A DNA stretch of 64,000 nucleotides from Phycisphaerales bacterium (GTDB lineage Bacteria > Planctomycetota > Phycisphaerae > UBA1845 > UTPLA1): positions 2,170,001 through 2,234,000 of the forward strand of contig JACKHI010000001.1 in the NCBI GenBank assembly GCA_020639075.1, given 5' to 3'. Both the position numbers and the translations under genes were made by a program. Below, piece after piece: positions 28,673 through 37,134 of this stretch (position 1 is its first letter; every line of letters begins with the position of its first letter). The notes under the pieces are model-generated. The model had not been told where the DNA came from, did no database searches, and saw nothing but the letters and a program-made list of their open reading frames with translations.

Positions 28673-30499
28673 ATGCGTTGGACTCAGTATTTCATCGTAA
28701 CATCGAAGGAAACGCCCAAGGACGCGACGGCCGCGTCGCATCGCCTGATGCTGCGCACCGGCATGGTTCGTCAGCTCGCCGCCGGCATCTACTCCTATCT
28801 GCCGCTGGGCTATCGCAGCCTGCGCAAAGTCGAGGAGATCGTCCGCGAGGAAATGCAGCGGGCCGGCGCCATCGAACTGATGATGCCCATCCTGCATCCA
28901 ATCGACCTTTGGGAGGAAACGAATCGCGTCGCGGCGATGGGAGACGTTCTGCTGCGTCTGGGAGGTCCTGAAGGCGACTGGCGCGCTTCGATGGTGCTCG
29001 GTCCGACACACGAAGAAGTCATCACGGAAATCGCACGGGCGTACCTGAAGAGCTACAAGCAGTTGCCCATCAACCTGTATCAAATCCAATTGAAGTTCCG
29101 CGGTGAAGCGCGGCCCAAAAGCGGCGTCCTGCGCACGCGCGAATTCCTGATGAAAGACGCCTACAGCTTTCACGACAGCGTCGAATCGCTGGATGAGGGC
29201 TATCAGAAGATGTACGACGCGTACTGTCGCATCTTCTCGCGCTGCGGATTGCCGTACGCGCCTGTCGAGGCCGAGAGCGGCCCCATCGGCGGCGATGCGT
29301 CGCACGAGTTCATGGTGCTGACGGACGCGGGCGAAGACGTCGTCGCGCTGACGGAGAACAAGGACTACGCCGCGAATACGGAACGGGCCGTCTGTGCGCC
29401 GCTGGCGCAGGACAACGCAGAGATGAAGGCGATCGAGGAAGTTCATACGCCGAATCAGCGGACGATCGACGAAGTGACGGCATTCCTCAAGACGTCGCCA
29501 TCTCAGATGATCAAGACGCTTGTCTACACGGGAACGCCGCCGTCGACCGGCAAGAAAACGGACGCCCCCGCCGAGCCGGCTATTTTTGTCGCGCTGGTTC
29601 GCGGCGATCATGATGCAAACGAAAACAAACTGAATCGCGCCGCAGGCAAGGCGTGGGCGGCCGCGAGCGGCGGCGACGGCGCATCGATTTCACTCGAACT
29701 CGCGGACGAGGGGACGATCAAGCGGCTCACGGGCGCCGACGTCGGCTTCGCCGGTCCCCACACGCTGGGTAAGAGCGGCGTGCCTTACTTCCTGATTGTC
29801 GACCAGGCCGTCTCAGTCATGCGAAACGCGGCGACGGGTGCCAACAAGACTGACTATCACGCCGTCAACGTCAATCCGGTTCGAGATTTCGCAATCAACG
29901 GCGAACGAGCGATCGTCGCCGACATACGCAATGTCGTGGATGGCGATCTGTCGCCGAAGGGCAGCGGCTCGCCGATTCGCCTGCGCAAGGCGATCGAAGT
30001 GGGTCACGTCTTCAAGCTCGGCACGAAATACAGCGATGCGATGGGCGCCACGTATCTCGACAAGAACGGCAAGGCCAAGACGCTGATCATGGGCTGCTAC
30101 GGCATCGGTCTGAATCGAATCATGGCGTCGGCGATCGAATCCAATCACGACGAGAACGGCATCATGTGGCCGATGTCGATCGCGCCGTTTCAGGTGCTCG
30201 TCGTCGCGCTCGATCCGCGTGACGACGAAGTCATGCAGACGGCCGCGAATATCCACGACGCGCTGGAGACGGCGGGCGTCGATACGCTGCTGGACGATCG
30301 CGATGAGCGTGCCGGGTTCAAGTTCAAGGACGCGGATCTGATCGGGATTCCTGTTCGCATCACTGTCGGCCGCAAGGCGCTGGCGGACGGCGTCGTCGAA
30401 GTGAAGCTGCGAACGAGCGAGGACATCGAGAAAATTGCACCGGATGCCGCGATCGAACGAGCGAAGTCGCTCGCGTACGCCGGTCTCGTCACTGCTTGA
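28673..30499 (+). CDS. proS: Proline--tRNA ligase
   Basis: Class II aminoacyl-tRNA synthetase that charges tRNA-Pro. The 608-residue protein has the bacterial-type layout: catalytic core from the N-terminus (motif 2 around QIQLKFRGEARPKSGVLRTREFLMKDAYSFH), a YbaK-like editing insertion (about 245-400), motif 3 (MGCYGIGLNRIMASAIE) and the C-terminal anticodon-binding domain. The last codons and the TGA stop (30497-30499) fall inside a dispersed short repeat (CTGCTTGAGAGCAG), so the exact C-terminus may have been set by a repeat insertion. Confidence 0.97.
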   Translation: MRWTQYFIVTSKETPKDATAASHRLMLRTGMVRQLAAGIYSYLPLGYRSLRKVEEIVREEMQRAGAIELMMPILHPIDLWEETNRVAAMGDVLLRLGGPEGDWRASMVLGPTHEEVITEIARAYLKSYKQLPINLYQIQLKFRGEARPKSGVLRTREFLMKDAYSFHDSVESLDEGYQKMYDAYCRIFSRCGLPYAPVEAESGPIGGDASHEFMVLTDAGEDVVALTENKDYAANTERAVCAPLAQDNAEMKAIEEVHTPNQRTIDEVTAFLKTSPSQMIKTLVYTGTPPSTGKKTDAPAEPAIFVALVRGDHDANENKLNRAAGKAWAAASGGDGASISLELADEGTIKRLTGADVGFAGPHTLGKSGVPYFLIVDQAVSVMRNAATGANKTDYHAVNVNPVRDFAINGERAIVADIRNVVDGDLSPKGSGSPIRLRKAIEVGHVFKLGTKYSDAMGATYLDKNGKAKTLIMGCYGIGLNRIMASAIESNHDENGIMWPMSIAPFQVLVVALDPRDDEVMQTAANIHDALETAGVDTLLDDRDERAGFKFKDADLIGIPVRITVGRKALADGVVEVKLRTSEDIEKIAPDAAIERAKSLAYAGLVTA

Positions 30500-30513
30500 G
30501 AGCAGTAGCACCC
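30492..30513 (+). repeat. Short hairpin repeat RepB, copy 1
   Basis: CACTGCTTGAGAGCAG followed by TAGCACCC. The same unit recurs at 32224 and 34537. It folds as CTGCT/AGCAG and overlaps the proS stop codon. Confidence 0.65.
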
Positions 30514-30598
30514 GGGCACCAGGCATTACTGAGTCCTGATTTTTTTGAACTTCGGCGATTCGTTTCAGATTTCGGCGTTTCGGCTTTCAGCGTTTGCC

Positions 30599-31240
30599 TC
30601 ATGCCGTACCGAAGATGCGATCACCCGCATCGCCCAGCCCCGGCAGGATGTAGCCCTTGTCGTTCAGGCATCGATCGACGGACGCCGTGTAGATCTGCAC
30701 GTCGGCGTGTTTTGCGTTCAGGTTGTCAATGCCTTCGGGGGCGGCGACGAGGCAGAGCACTTTGATGCTGGTCGCGCCCGTCTGTTTGACGACGTCGATC
30801 GCCGCGGTCAGCGAGCCTGCCGTCGCCAGCATCGGGTCGATCACGATCACATCCGTCTCAGCGATGTTCGGCGGCAGCTTGTTGTAATACGTGATCGGCT
30901 CCAGCGTCTTCTCATCCCGATAGATTCCCAGATGCCCCATCCGCGCCGACGGCAGCAACTGGTGGACGCCCTCGGCCATGCCCAGACCGGCGCGGAGGAT
31001 CGGCACGAGCGTCAGACCTCGAGAGAGCGTGCAGCCGTCACAGGTTTCCAGCGGCGTATCGACTTTTCTCGGCGTTGTCGGGTAGTCGCGCGTGATTTCG
31101 AAAGCCATGAGCCGCGCGATCAGACCGATGACGCGGCGGAACTGCTCGACGCCCGTGTTCTTGTCTCGGATGACCGTGAGGCGCTCCTGGACGATGGGAT
31201 GGCGGATGATCGTGACGTTGGGCCAGGTGCGACCGGTCAT
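30599..31240 (-). CDS. upp: Uracil phosphoribosyltransferase
   Basis: Pyrimidine salvage enzyme converting uracil and PRPP to UMP. The 213-residue protein has the UPRTase features: LVPILRAGLGMAEGV, the PRPP-binding VIVIDPMLATAGS loop, and the C-terminal uracil-binding YILPGLGDAGDRIFGT. An AAGGAGG ribosome-binding site lies about 10 bases before the ATG. It is convergent with proS, with about 100 bases between the stops. Confidence 0.97.
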   Translation of the reverse strand: MTGRTWPNVTIIRHPIVQERLTVIRDKNTGVEQFRRVIGLIARLMAFEITRDYPTTPRKVDTPLETCDGCTLSRGLTLVPILRAGLGMAEGVHQLLPSARMGHLGIYRDEKTLEPITYYNKLPPNIAETDVIVIDPMLATAGSLTAAIDVVKQTGATSIKVLCLVAAPEGIDNLNAKHADVQIYTASVDRCLNDKGYILPGLGDAGDRIFGTA

Positions 31241-31606
31241 TGCGGGGGTTCCTCCTTCTTCGAGCGTGGCATGTTATCGCAAGGGGGCGGTGTGCGTCGA
31301 ATCGCGGCGATAGGGAGTATTGGGTGATTGGACTGACGTGTTGCTGTCTTCACGTCGCCGTGTCCCAGCCTAAAAGCTGGGGGAGCGAATTGGCCTCGAA
31401 TTGGAACGTGGACTCAACAATCGGAGAGCCGCCCCGCGCTGAATGCAATTCGTTTCCCCACCGCATGCGGTGGGCACGGAGGGAAATCACCATGCGGCCT
31501 AAAGCCTGCATTCGGGGTCGGCAGAGCCTGTGGCATTTCAGCAATCGGCTGATTCAGCTAAATTATCAACTGAAGCCGGTGTCGATGCCTGTTGCGAGGA
31601 CGATTC
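31241..31606. other. Repeat-bearing intergenic region upstream of upp
   Basis: About 365 bases with one copy of the RepA palindromic repeat (31359-31479). The rest has no recognised gene or signal apart from the upp ribosome-binding site near 31250. Confidence 0.5.
31359..31479. repeat. Palindromic repeat RepA, copy 1
   Basis: A ~121-bp imperfect palindrome. Its ends are CCGTGTCCCA and TGGGCACGG. Inside are a hairpin CCCAGC/GCTGGG, inner arms GAGCGAATTG and CAATTCGTTT, and a distal hairpin CACCGC/GCGGTG. Three more copies lie at 32058, 34290 and 34584, all in the same orientation. Confidence 0.85.
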
Positions 31607-32023
31607 ATGCTGCCAGACGATTTGATCAAGTACCTGTCGGTCCCTGAAAACCGATCAATAACACTGAACGAAGGCGAAATCCGGACTCTGACGTTCCACG
31701 CGCACGATTCGATTCCGAAGCGGAAGTTCGACATCGACAGCTATGGACTGGTATGCAGCGGCCATCTGAACGAAGACCCGGACGAAAGGCGTGAATTTGA
31801 CGGGTACGACTTGATCGAATCGTGCAATGACTACGAGCCGGAGGGCATTCTGGTGTGGTTTCCGGAATGGCGGCGTTACGGATCATGGGACTGCGATCAT
31901 CACGTTATCACGACGTATCCAGACGTCACGTGGACGCAGATCATCGCGGCGCCGACGTGGTACGTTAACGGCCAGTGGTATCCCGAAAACGTAAATAATG
32001 AGATGATGAATCCTTGGGCGTAA
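31607..32023 (+). CDS. Hypothetical protein between two RepA copies
   Basis: A 138-residue, acidic, Trp- and Tyr-rich soluble protein (for example GILVWFPEWRRYGSWDCDHH and TWYVNGQWYP) with no recognised family and no signal peptide. The composition is protein-like and unlike the low-complexity shadow frames nearby. The ATG at 31607 follows a GCGAGGA stretch; a TTG at 31592 is possible. It lies between two direct copies of the RepA repeat and could be a passenger gene brought in with them. The function is unknown. Confidence 0.6.
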   Translation: MLPDDLIKYLSVPENRSITLNEGEIRTLTFHAHDSIPKRKFDIDSYGLVCSGHLNEDPDERREFDGYDLIESCNDYEPEGILVWFPEWRRYGSWDCDHHVITTYPDVTWTQIIAAPTWYVNGQWYPENVNNEMMNPWA

Positions 32024-32057
32024 CTTCGCATTATGCGAGTTATTGACGCGGTTGCCG

Positions 32058-32179
32058 CGTGACCCGGCCTACAGGCTTGGGGTGCGAATTCGCCCCGAGT
32101 TGAAACGTACACTCACCTATCGGAGAGCCACCCCGAGTTGAAAGCAATTCGCATCCCCACCGCATACGGTGGGCCACGG
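32058..32179. repeat. Palindromic repeat RepA, copy 2
   Basis: A ~122-bp copy with the same order of parts as copy 1: CGTGACCC end, GCCTACAGGC hairpin, GTGCGAATTC inner arm, AGCAATTCGC inner arm, CACCGCATACGGTG hairpin, CCACGG end. It starts 35 bases after the stop of the hypothetical gene. Confidence 0.85.
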
Positions 32180-32223
32180 GACTCTTACGAAAATGGCAAC
32201 TTGAAACAACCCTCCGTGGCGGC

Positions 32224-32247
32224 ACTGCTTGAGAGCAGTGGCACCCG
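32224..32247 (+). repeat. Short hairpin repeat RepB, copy 2
   Basis: CACTGCTTGAGAGCAG followed by TGGCACCC, one base different from the copy at the end of proS. It lies 33 bases from the 3' end of asnB. Confidence 0.7.
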
Positions 32248-32279
32248 ATGCGCCGTATGATCACCCCAATTGCGTTCTA

Positions 32280-34202
32280 CTAATCGCCGCTGGCTTGGAC
32301 GCCCCTCGCGTGCTGTTGCTGCCAGGCGAGGAGCGATACGAGCGCCCAGAGGCAGAAGTTGTGATCGCGCTTGCCTGTGCGATGTTCGTCAAGCGTCTGG
32401 CGTGCGCCGTCGCGGCTGAGGACCGTTCCGAAGAAACACGTGTCGTTCTCGATCAGGTCCCGCGCCATTTCGAATAACGGTCCCCGCAGCCACACGCCGA
32501 CCGGCACCTCGAACCCCTTTTTCGACCGGTTGTGCAACTCCGGCGGCAACTGATCGCGGAATGCCTCGATCAGCAGGTGTTTCTTGCGGTAGCCGTTGAC
32601 TTTCCAGTGCCAGTCCATCGGCATCACGGCGTCGACGAGGCGATAGTCGAGCATTGGCGACCGCACCTCGAGACCGTGCGCCATCGAGGCGAGATCGACC
32701 TTCGTCAGCATGTCGTCGGGCAGGCTTAATCGCCATTCGGTCCGCAGGTGGTTGTTCAGATCGTCGGATTCCCGCGGCTCGCCGCGATGTTGCCAGAGCA
32801 GCTCCGCGATCTCTGCCAGCACTCGCGGTGCATCCGCCGAGGCGTACAACAGGCGTGCGTAAGTCGCGTCGTCACTCGTGCGCATCCAGTACGCGTAGCG
32901 CCACCTGTCGCGCTTGTCCATCGAGCGGATCGCCCGCTTCATCATGCTCGCCTTGCCGCCCAGCCACGTTTCCCGCTTGGCCGGAAGCGCCTCGATGAAA
33001 CGCCGCGTGATGCCATAGAGCGGCGAGCGAGCGAACCAGCCGTAGCGCTGCATCAGCGTCGCCGCGGCATAGCGGTTGTAGCCGCCGAACAGTTCGTCGG
33101 CCCCGTCGCCGCTGAGCGCGACCGTGACATGCTGACGTGTCAGCTTGCTGAGCAGGTACGTCGGCAGGACGGAGCTGTCCGCAAACGGTTCACCGATGTG
33201 TGACTGAAGTGTCGGGATGACATCGCGGATGTCATCCAGCGAGAGGGGCAGCACGGTATGGTCTGTCTCGTGCATCTTCGCGACTGCCGCGGCGTATTTG
33301 CTTTCGTCGTAGAACGACTGGCCGGGGAAGCTCACGCTGAAAGTTCGAACGCGCTCGGTGGAGAGCTTCTGCGATAGTGCCGTCACGATGGCAGAGTCGA
33401 TGCCGCCGGAGAGGAAGACGCCTACGGGTACATCAGCGAGCAACCTGCAACCGACGGCTGCGGCGAGCCTCGTTCGGACGAGTTCCTTGGCTTCTTCGAA
33501 ATTGGCGACGGGCGACTCCCGCGGCGGCTGCGGCGCCCAGTCTTCGATCGTCACTTTGCCGTCGCGCCAGCGAAGGAGTTGACCGGGGCGCAGCTTTTTG
33601 ACCTGGTGGAAAATCGTCCGCGGCGCGGCGATGAAGCCGAGCGTGAGCAGTTGTCGCACTGCTGTTGGGTCGATGGTCTCGCCCTGCAGCAGGGGTCGCA
33701 GAGCCTTCATTTCCGACGCGAAGGCGAGGCCACCGCCGGGGAGTTCGGCGTAGAGCAGTGGTTTCACGCCGGTCCGGTCGCGGGCCAGCGTGAGCGTCTG
33801 CGTCGCGGCATCCCAAAAGGCGAAGGCGAACATGCCGTTGAGGTGCGGAAGGAAGCCGAGCGACTTGTCCTGGCGGCAGAGGTGGAAGAGCACCTCGGTA
33901 TCGCCGGTCGAACGGACCTGCGTGCCGCCGGCGACGAGCTCTTCCCGCAGTTCGCGGAAGTTGTAGATCTCGCCGTTGTAGACCAGCGCCTGCGAGCCGT
34001 CGTCGCTACGCATCGGTTGCTCGGCGGCGTCCGTCAGATCCTGCACGGCGAGGCGCGTGTGGGTGAAGGCGATGCCAAACCGTGGATCGGTCCACGCGGC
34101 ATGACCGTCGGGCCCGCGATGGGCGATGGCGAGCGTCATGCGTTCGAGGATGGCCTGATGGAAGAGGCCATCGGGGCGGATGTATCCGGCGATTCCACAC
34201 AT
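32280..34202 (-). CDS. asnB: Glutamine-hydrolysing asparagine synthase
   Basis: Makes asparagine or a related amide from an acid and glutamine. The 640-residue protein starts MCGIAGY, with Cys2 as the glutaminase nucleophile. The N-terminal glutaminase domain (GPDGHAAW, YNGEIYN) is followed by the synthetase domain with the ATP-binding SGGIDSAIV loop near residue 263. Bacterial paralogues of this length often sit in capsule or exopolysaccharide clusters, where they amidate sugars. The divergent GT4 glycosyltransferase next door fits that, but plain asparagine synthesis is equally possible. Confidence 0.92.
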   Translation of the reverse strand: MCGIAGYIRPDGLFHQAILERMTLAIAHRGPDGHAAWTDPRFGIAFTHTRLAVQDLTDAAEQPMRSDDGSQALVYNGEIYNFRELREELVAGGTQVRSTGDTEVLFHLCRQDKSLGFLPHLNGMFAFAFWDAATQTLTLARDRTGVKPLLYAELPGGGLAFASEMKALRPLLQGETIDPTAVRQLLTLGFIAAPRTIFHQVKKLRPGQLLRWRDGKVTIEDWAPQPPRESPVANFEEAKELVRTRLAAAVGCRLLADVPVGVFLSGGIDSAIVTALSQKLSTERVRTFSVSFPGQSFYDESKYAAAVAKMHETDHTVLPLSLDDIRDVIPTLQSHIGEPFADSSVLPTYLLSKLTRQHVTVALSGDGADELFGGYNRYAAATLMQRYGWFARSPLYGITRRFIEALPAKRETWLGGKASMMKRAIRSMDKRDRWRYAYWMRTSDDATYARLLYASADAPRVLAEIAELLWQHRGEPRESDDLNNHLRTEWRLSLPDDMLTKVDLASMAHGLEVRSPMLDYRLVDAVMPMDWHWKVNGYRKKHLLIEAFRDQLPPELHNRSKKGFEVPVGVWLRGPLFEMARDLIENDTCFFGTVLSRDGARQTLDEHRTGKRDHNFCLWALVSLLAWQQQHARGVQASGD

Positions 34203-34289
34203 TGGCTCAAGGTATAGGCGGCAACGGGGCTTCGGGCAATACGGGGATTTGTGAAGGGGTGAATTGCGATTTGCGATTTTGGAGAGCGT

Positions 34290-34411
34290 CCTTGGCCCGG
34301 CCTATAGGCTGGGGAAGCGAATTGGCCGAGCATCGGAACAACCATTCGATTCCGGAGCGTCACCTCGTCCTAAACGTAATTCGCTCCCCCATCGCATGCG
34401 ATGGGCCACGG
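34290..34411. repeat. Palindromic repeat RepA, copy 3
   Basis: A ~122-bp copy with CCCGGCCTATAGGCTGGG as first hairpin and CATCGCATGCGATG as second. The second hairpin differs from CACCGC/GCGGTG of copy 1 by a paired change (C to T with G to A) that keeps the stem. Confidence 0.85.
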
Positions 34412-34536
34412 GGCCGGTCTTCATCGTGCCGCCGCGGGATTCGCCGAGCGGGGATGCGTGACGAAGTCACGAGGAAATCGTGAAGCCTCAGCGGACAAGG
34501 ACTTATTACGGAGCCGATGCTTTGTTCTCCTCCGCA

Positions 34537-34561
34537 CTGCTCACAGAGCAGTGGCACCCCG
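34537..34561 (+). repeat. Short hairpin repeat RepB, copy 3
   Basis: CACTGCTCACAGAGCAG followed by TGGCACCC. The loop differs from copies 1 and 2, but the CTGCT/AGCAG stem and the trailing TGGCACCC are kept. It lies between RepA copies 3 and 4. Confidence 0.65.
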
Positions 34562-34583
34562 GCTTCGATTTGGTGATTAGACG

Positions 34584-34706
34584 CCGTGGCACAGCCTACT
34601 GGCTGGGGGAGCGAATTGGCCGCGGATCGCAACAAGCACTCGACGATCAGAGAGGCGCCCCGCCTCGAACGCGATTCGCTTCCCCACCGCATCCGGTGGG
34701 TCACGG
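34584..34706. repeat. Palindromic repeat RepA, copy 4
   Basis: A ~123-bp copy: CCGTGGCACAGCC start, CAGCC/GGCTG hairpin, GAGCGAATTGGCC inner arm, GCGATTCGCTT inner arm, CACCGCATCCGGTG hairpin and GTCACGG end. Confidence 0.85.
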
Positions 34707-34835
34707 AGCCAGGTCACAAGATCGCAACGCACGACTCTACGAATCCAAAATCGATCCATCGACCGCAAGATCGCGCGGCCGCACAATAGGTCTTCGGCGA
34801 TCGCGGTGGTCGCCGGCACGATGCGCGGAGCCTTC

Positions 34836-35987
34836 ATGCACATTCTCCACATCACGCAGTCGCTCGATCCCGCCTGGGGGGGCATCGCCGCTGTTTTGCC
34901 TGTGCTGGCGCGGAGGCTGGTTGATGCGGGTTTGCGATGCACGCTTCTCACGCTGTCGGGGGATCGGTTCGGCACGCCGGCCGAATTGCCGGGGCTGGAG
35001 GTCGTTGCATTTCCGGCGATCGCGAACTCCCCGCTGGGCCGTTCCAGCGCATTCAACCATCAGATCGACGAATTCGTTCACGACGCGGACGTCGTTCACC
35101 TTCACGGTCTCTGGGCGGGTCAGAACTGGTCGGCGGGGAACTCGGCCCGCAGGCAGTCCAAGCCGATCGTCATCACGCCCCACTCGCACATGATGCCGTG
35201 GGCCTGGCGGCGCAGCGCGTGGAAGAAGCGGCCCGTCGGCTGGCTTTTCGAGCATCGGAACCTGCGGTCGGCCGCGTGCCTGCACGCCTTGGCCGCGGGC
35301 GAGGCGGCCCACATGCGAAAGCTCGGGTTCAATTCAAACATTCGCATTATTCCGAATGGACTTGCACCGGAGCGCTTCGCGACGCTGCCGACCGCCGATA
35401 GTCTCGAAGAACGATTTCCCGAACTTGCGGACAAGCGCTGGTTGCTGACCCTGGGGCGCATCGCTGAACAGAAAGGAATCATTCCCGGCCTGCGCGGCAT
35501 GCTGGCGACGCTGCCGGATCATCCGGAATGGCAGATCGTCATCGCGGGGCCGGATCCGTTCGAACTGCGCCCTCGGCTGGAGGCGATGGCGGCGGAAGTG
35601 AGGCTGCGCGGTCGCGTCACATTCACGGACATGCTGCATCGCGAGGACGTCCGCGCCTGTCTGGGGCGGGCGTCGATCCTGGTTCAACCGAGCTTCAGCG
35701 AAGGGTTGAGCATGTCCATCCTCGAAGCGCTGGCGGCGGGATTACCTGCATTGGTCAGCGAAGGCTGCAACATACCGGAAGTCGCAGATGTGGATGCGGG
35801 GCGGATCGTGCAGCCGGAGCCGAAGTCGATTGAACGAGGGCTGCGCGAACTAATGGCAATGAGTGATGTGGAACGGACGGACATGGGAGAACGGGGAAGG
35901 CAGCTTGTCCGTGAACGATTTGCGTGGGATGTGGTGATTCCGCGGTATGTTGAGATGTATGAGGCGGCGGTCAAATGTCAAAATTGA
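34836..35987 (+). CDS. Family 4 glycosyltransferase
   Basis: A 383-residue GT-B-fold glycosyltransferase of family GT4, likely transferring a sugar from a nucleotide donor onto a surface polysaccharide precursor at the cytoplasmic membrane face. The N-terminal domain has the acceptor-side GGIAAVLPVLARRL segment. The C-terminal domain has LTLGRIAEQKG and the donor-binding PSFSEGLSMSILEALAAGLP, with the EX7E-type glutamates. The ATG at 34836 is chosen because GCGGAG lies five bases upstream; the frame opens at 34806. The last codons and the TGA stop lie inside a GTCAAAA-type inverted repeat, so the native C-terminus may have been replaced. Confidence 0.88.
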   Translation: MHILHITQSLDPAWGGIAAVLPVLARRLVDAGLRCTLLTLSGDRFGTPAELPGLEVVAFPAIANSPLGRSSAFNHQIDEFVHDADVVHLHGLWAGQNWSAGNSARRQSKPIVITPHSHMMPWAWRRSAWKKRPVGWLFEHRNLRSAACLHALAAGEAAHMRKLGFNSNIRIIPNGLAPERFATLPTADSLEERFPELADKRWLLTLGRIAEQKGIIPGLRGMLATLPDHPEWQIVIAGPDPFELRPRLEAMAAEVRLRGRVTFTDMLHREDVRACLGRASILVQPSFSEGLSMSILEALAAGLPALVSEGCNIPEVADVDAGRIVQPEPKSIERGLRELMAMSDVERTDMGERGRQLVRERFAWDVVIPRYVEMYEAAVKCQN

Positions 35988-36193
35988 AAAAAGTCAAAAC
36001 GTCAAAAATGGGAGCGACGTTTCGCTGCCGAATCGCCATTGCATAATACAAACGGTCATCTCGCCGCCACGCCGCTCAAACAACCTTGGCATCCGACATA
36101 CGTCGCGGCGGGACGCCGCGGCTTTGAACGGGAGCCGCCACAGGCGATCCATCATTCTGACTTTTTGACTTTTTTCGGTTTTGACTTTTGACG
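35975..36193. repeat. GTCAAAA inverted-repeat element between GT4 and ispD
   Basis: About 31-bp imperfect inverted repeats, 35977-36007 and 36158-36191, rich in GTCAAAA and GAAAAAAGTC, bracket a ~150-bp GC-rich core with a hairpin CGCGGCG-GGA-CGCCGCG (36104-36120). The left repeat supplies the stop codon of the glycosyltransferase, and the right one ends a few bases from the ispD stop. It encodes no recognised protein and looks like a miniature inserted element. Confidence 0.65.
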
Positions 36194-36199
36194 CTGTTC

Positions 36200-36973
36200 T
36201 CACCACTGCGCTTCATCGAATACGCCGCGGCTTGTGATCTGCTTTTGCGGGAGCGTCTTGATCGCCGCTTTGACGAGCGAGAGATCATCCTTCGTCGTGA
36301 TCTTGATATTGCGGGCGTCGCCGTCGATGGTGCCGATCTTGTAGCCGGCCAGGGCGGCGACCTGGGCGTCGTCCGTGATCGTCGGGGCATCCTCGTCGGA
36401 GAGCTTTGCATACGCATCGACGAGCACTTCGCGTTTGAACACCTGCGGCGTCTGCGCCATGACGAGACCGGCGCGCGAAACAGTCTCGCCAACCAGGCCA
36501 TCCTTGCCCATGCGCTTCAACGTCGACGTGACGGGGATGACAGGGAGGAGTCCGTCGACGCTGCGCGCTGTGTTGAAGATCTCATCGATCCACGGGTCGG
36601 CGACGCAGACGCGCACGGCGTCGTGGACGGCGACGAACTTGGCCTCGTCACTGACGGCAGCCAGACCGTTGCGGACGGATTCGTATCGCTCCGCCCCCCC
36701 TTCGACGAGCTTGACGCCCATGAAGCCGAGGTTGGGACCGAACTTCTCCCGGACCTGCGGATAGTCTGCCGGCGAGATGACAAGGATCGTCTGGCAGACG
36801 TCCTCGCGATTGCAGAAGAGTTGCAGCGCCTTGAGGAAGAGCGGCTGCTCGTCGATCTTGGCGAAGATCTTGTTCTCGCCCCCGCCGAAGCGTTCGCCCT
36901 TGCCAGCCCCGACGACGATCACGCTGATGTCGCGGACCGCCGGCACACCGTCAATTTCGTCTCGAATGCTCAT
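36200..36973 (-). CDS. ispD: 2-C-methyl-D-erythritol 4-phosphate cytidylyltransferase
   Basis: Third step of the MEP isoprenoid pathway, joining CTP and methylerythritol phosphate. The 257-residue protein has the nucleotidyltransferase start VIVVGAGKGERFGGGENKIFAKI, the VHDAVRVCV motif around the catalytic Asp, and the C-terminal TTKDDLSLVKA segment typical of IspD. The frame is open to 37252, but only the ATG at 36973 gives the family's N-terminus. The usual AAGxGxR motif reads GAGKGER, a minor change. It diverges from thiL. Confidence 0.92.
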   Translation of the reverse strand: MSIRDEIDGVPAVRDISVIVVGAGKGERFGGGENKIFAKIDEQPLFLKALQLFCNREDVCQTILVISPADYPQVREKFGPNLGFMGVKLVEGGAERYESVRNGLAAVSDEAKFVAVHDAVRVCVADPWIDEIFNTARSVDGLLPVIPVTSTLKRMGKDGLVGETVSRAGLVMAQTPQVFKREVLVDAYAKLSDEDAPTITDDAQVAALAGYKIGTIDGDARNIKITTKDDLSLVKAAIKTLPQKQITSRGVFDEAQW

Positions 36974-37134
36974 CCATTCATTACACGCGTGCCGTGCGTC
37001 GGAATCAAGCCGCCGCGTGCCCGCGACGACGGCTCGCACGCGTGCGGAGTCTAATTCCCGCCCTTCCGCATGCACCCACAGGATAGGACGTGTGCGATCC
37101 TCGCCGATACAATGCCGCCCCTGAGAAACTGCGT

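Larger units (their letters stand above)
34203..34835. other. Repeat-filled gap between asnB and the GT4 gene
   Basis: 630 bases between divergent genes, mostly occupied by two RepA copies and one RepB copy. No coding region is supported. The promoters of asnB and the glycosyltransferase must lie here but none is recognisable. Confidence 0.6.

Noticed and set aside
31350..31544. Small minus-strand genes inside the RepA repeats
   Set aside because: The frame is shared by three copies but broken in the fourth, and the pattern of change follows the hairpins better than codons.
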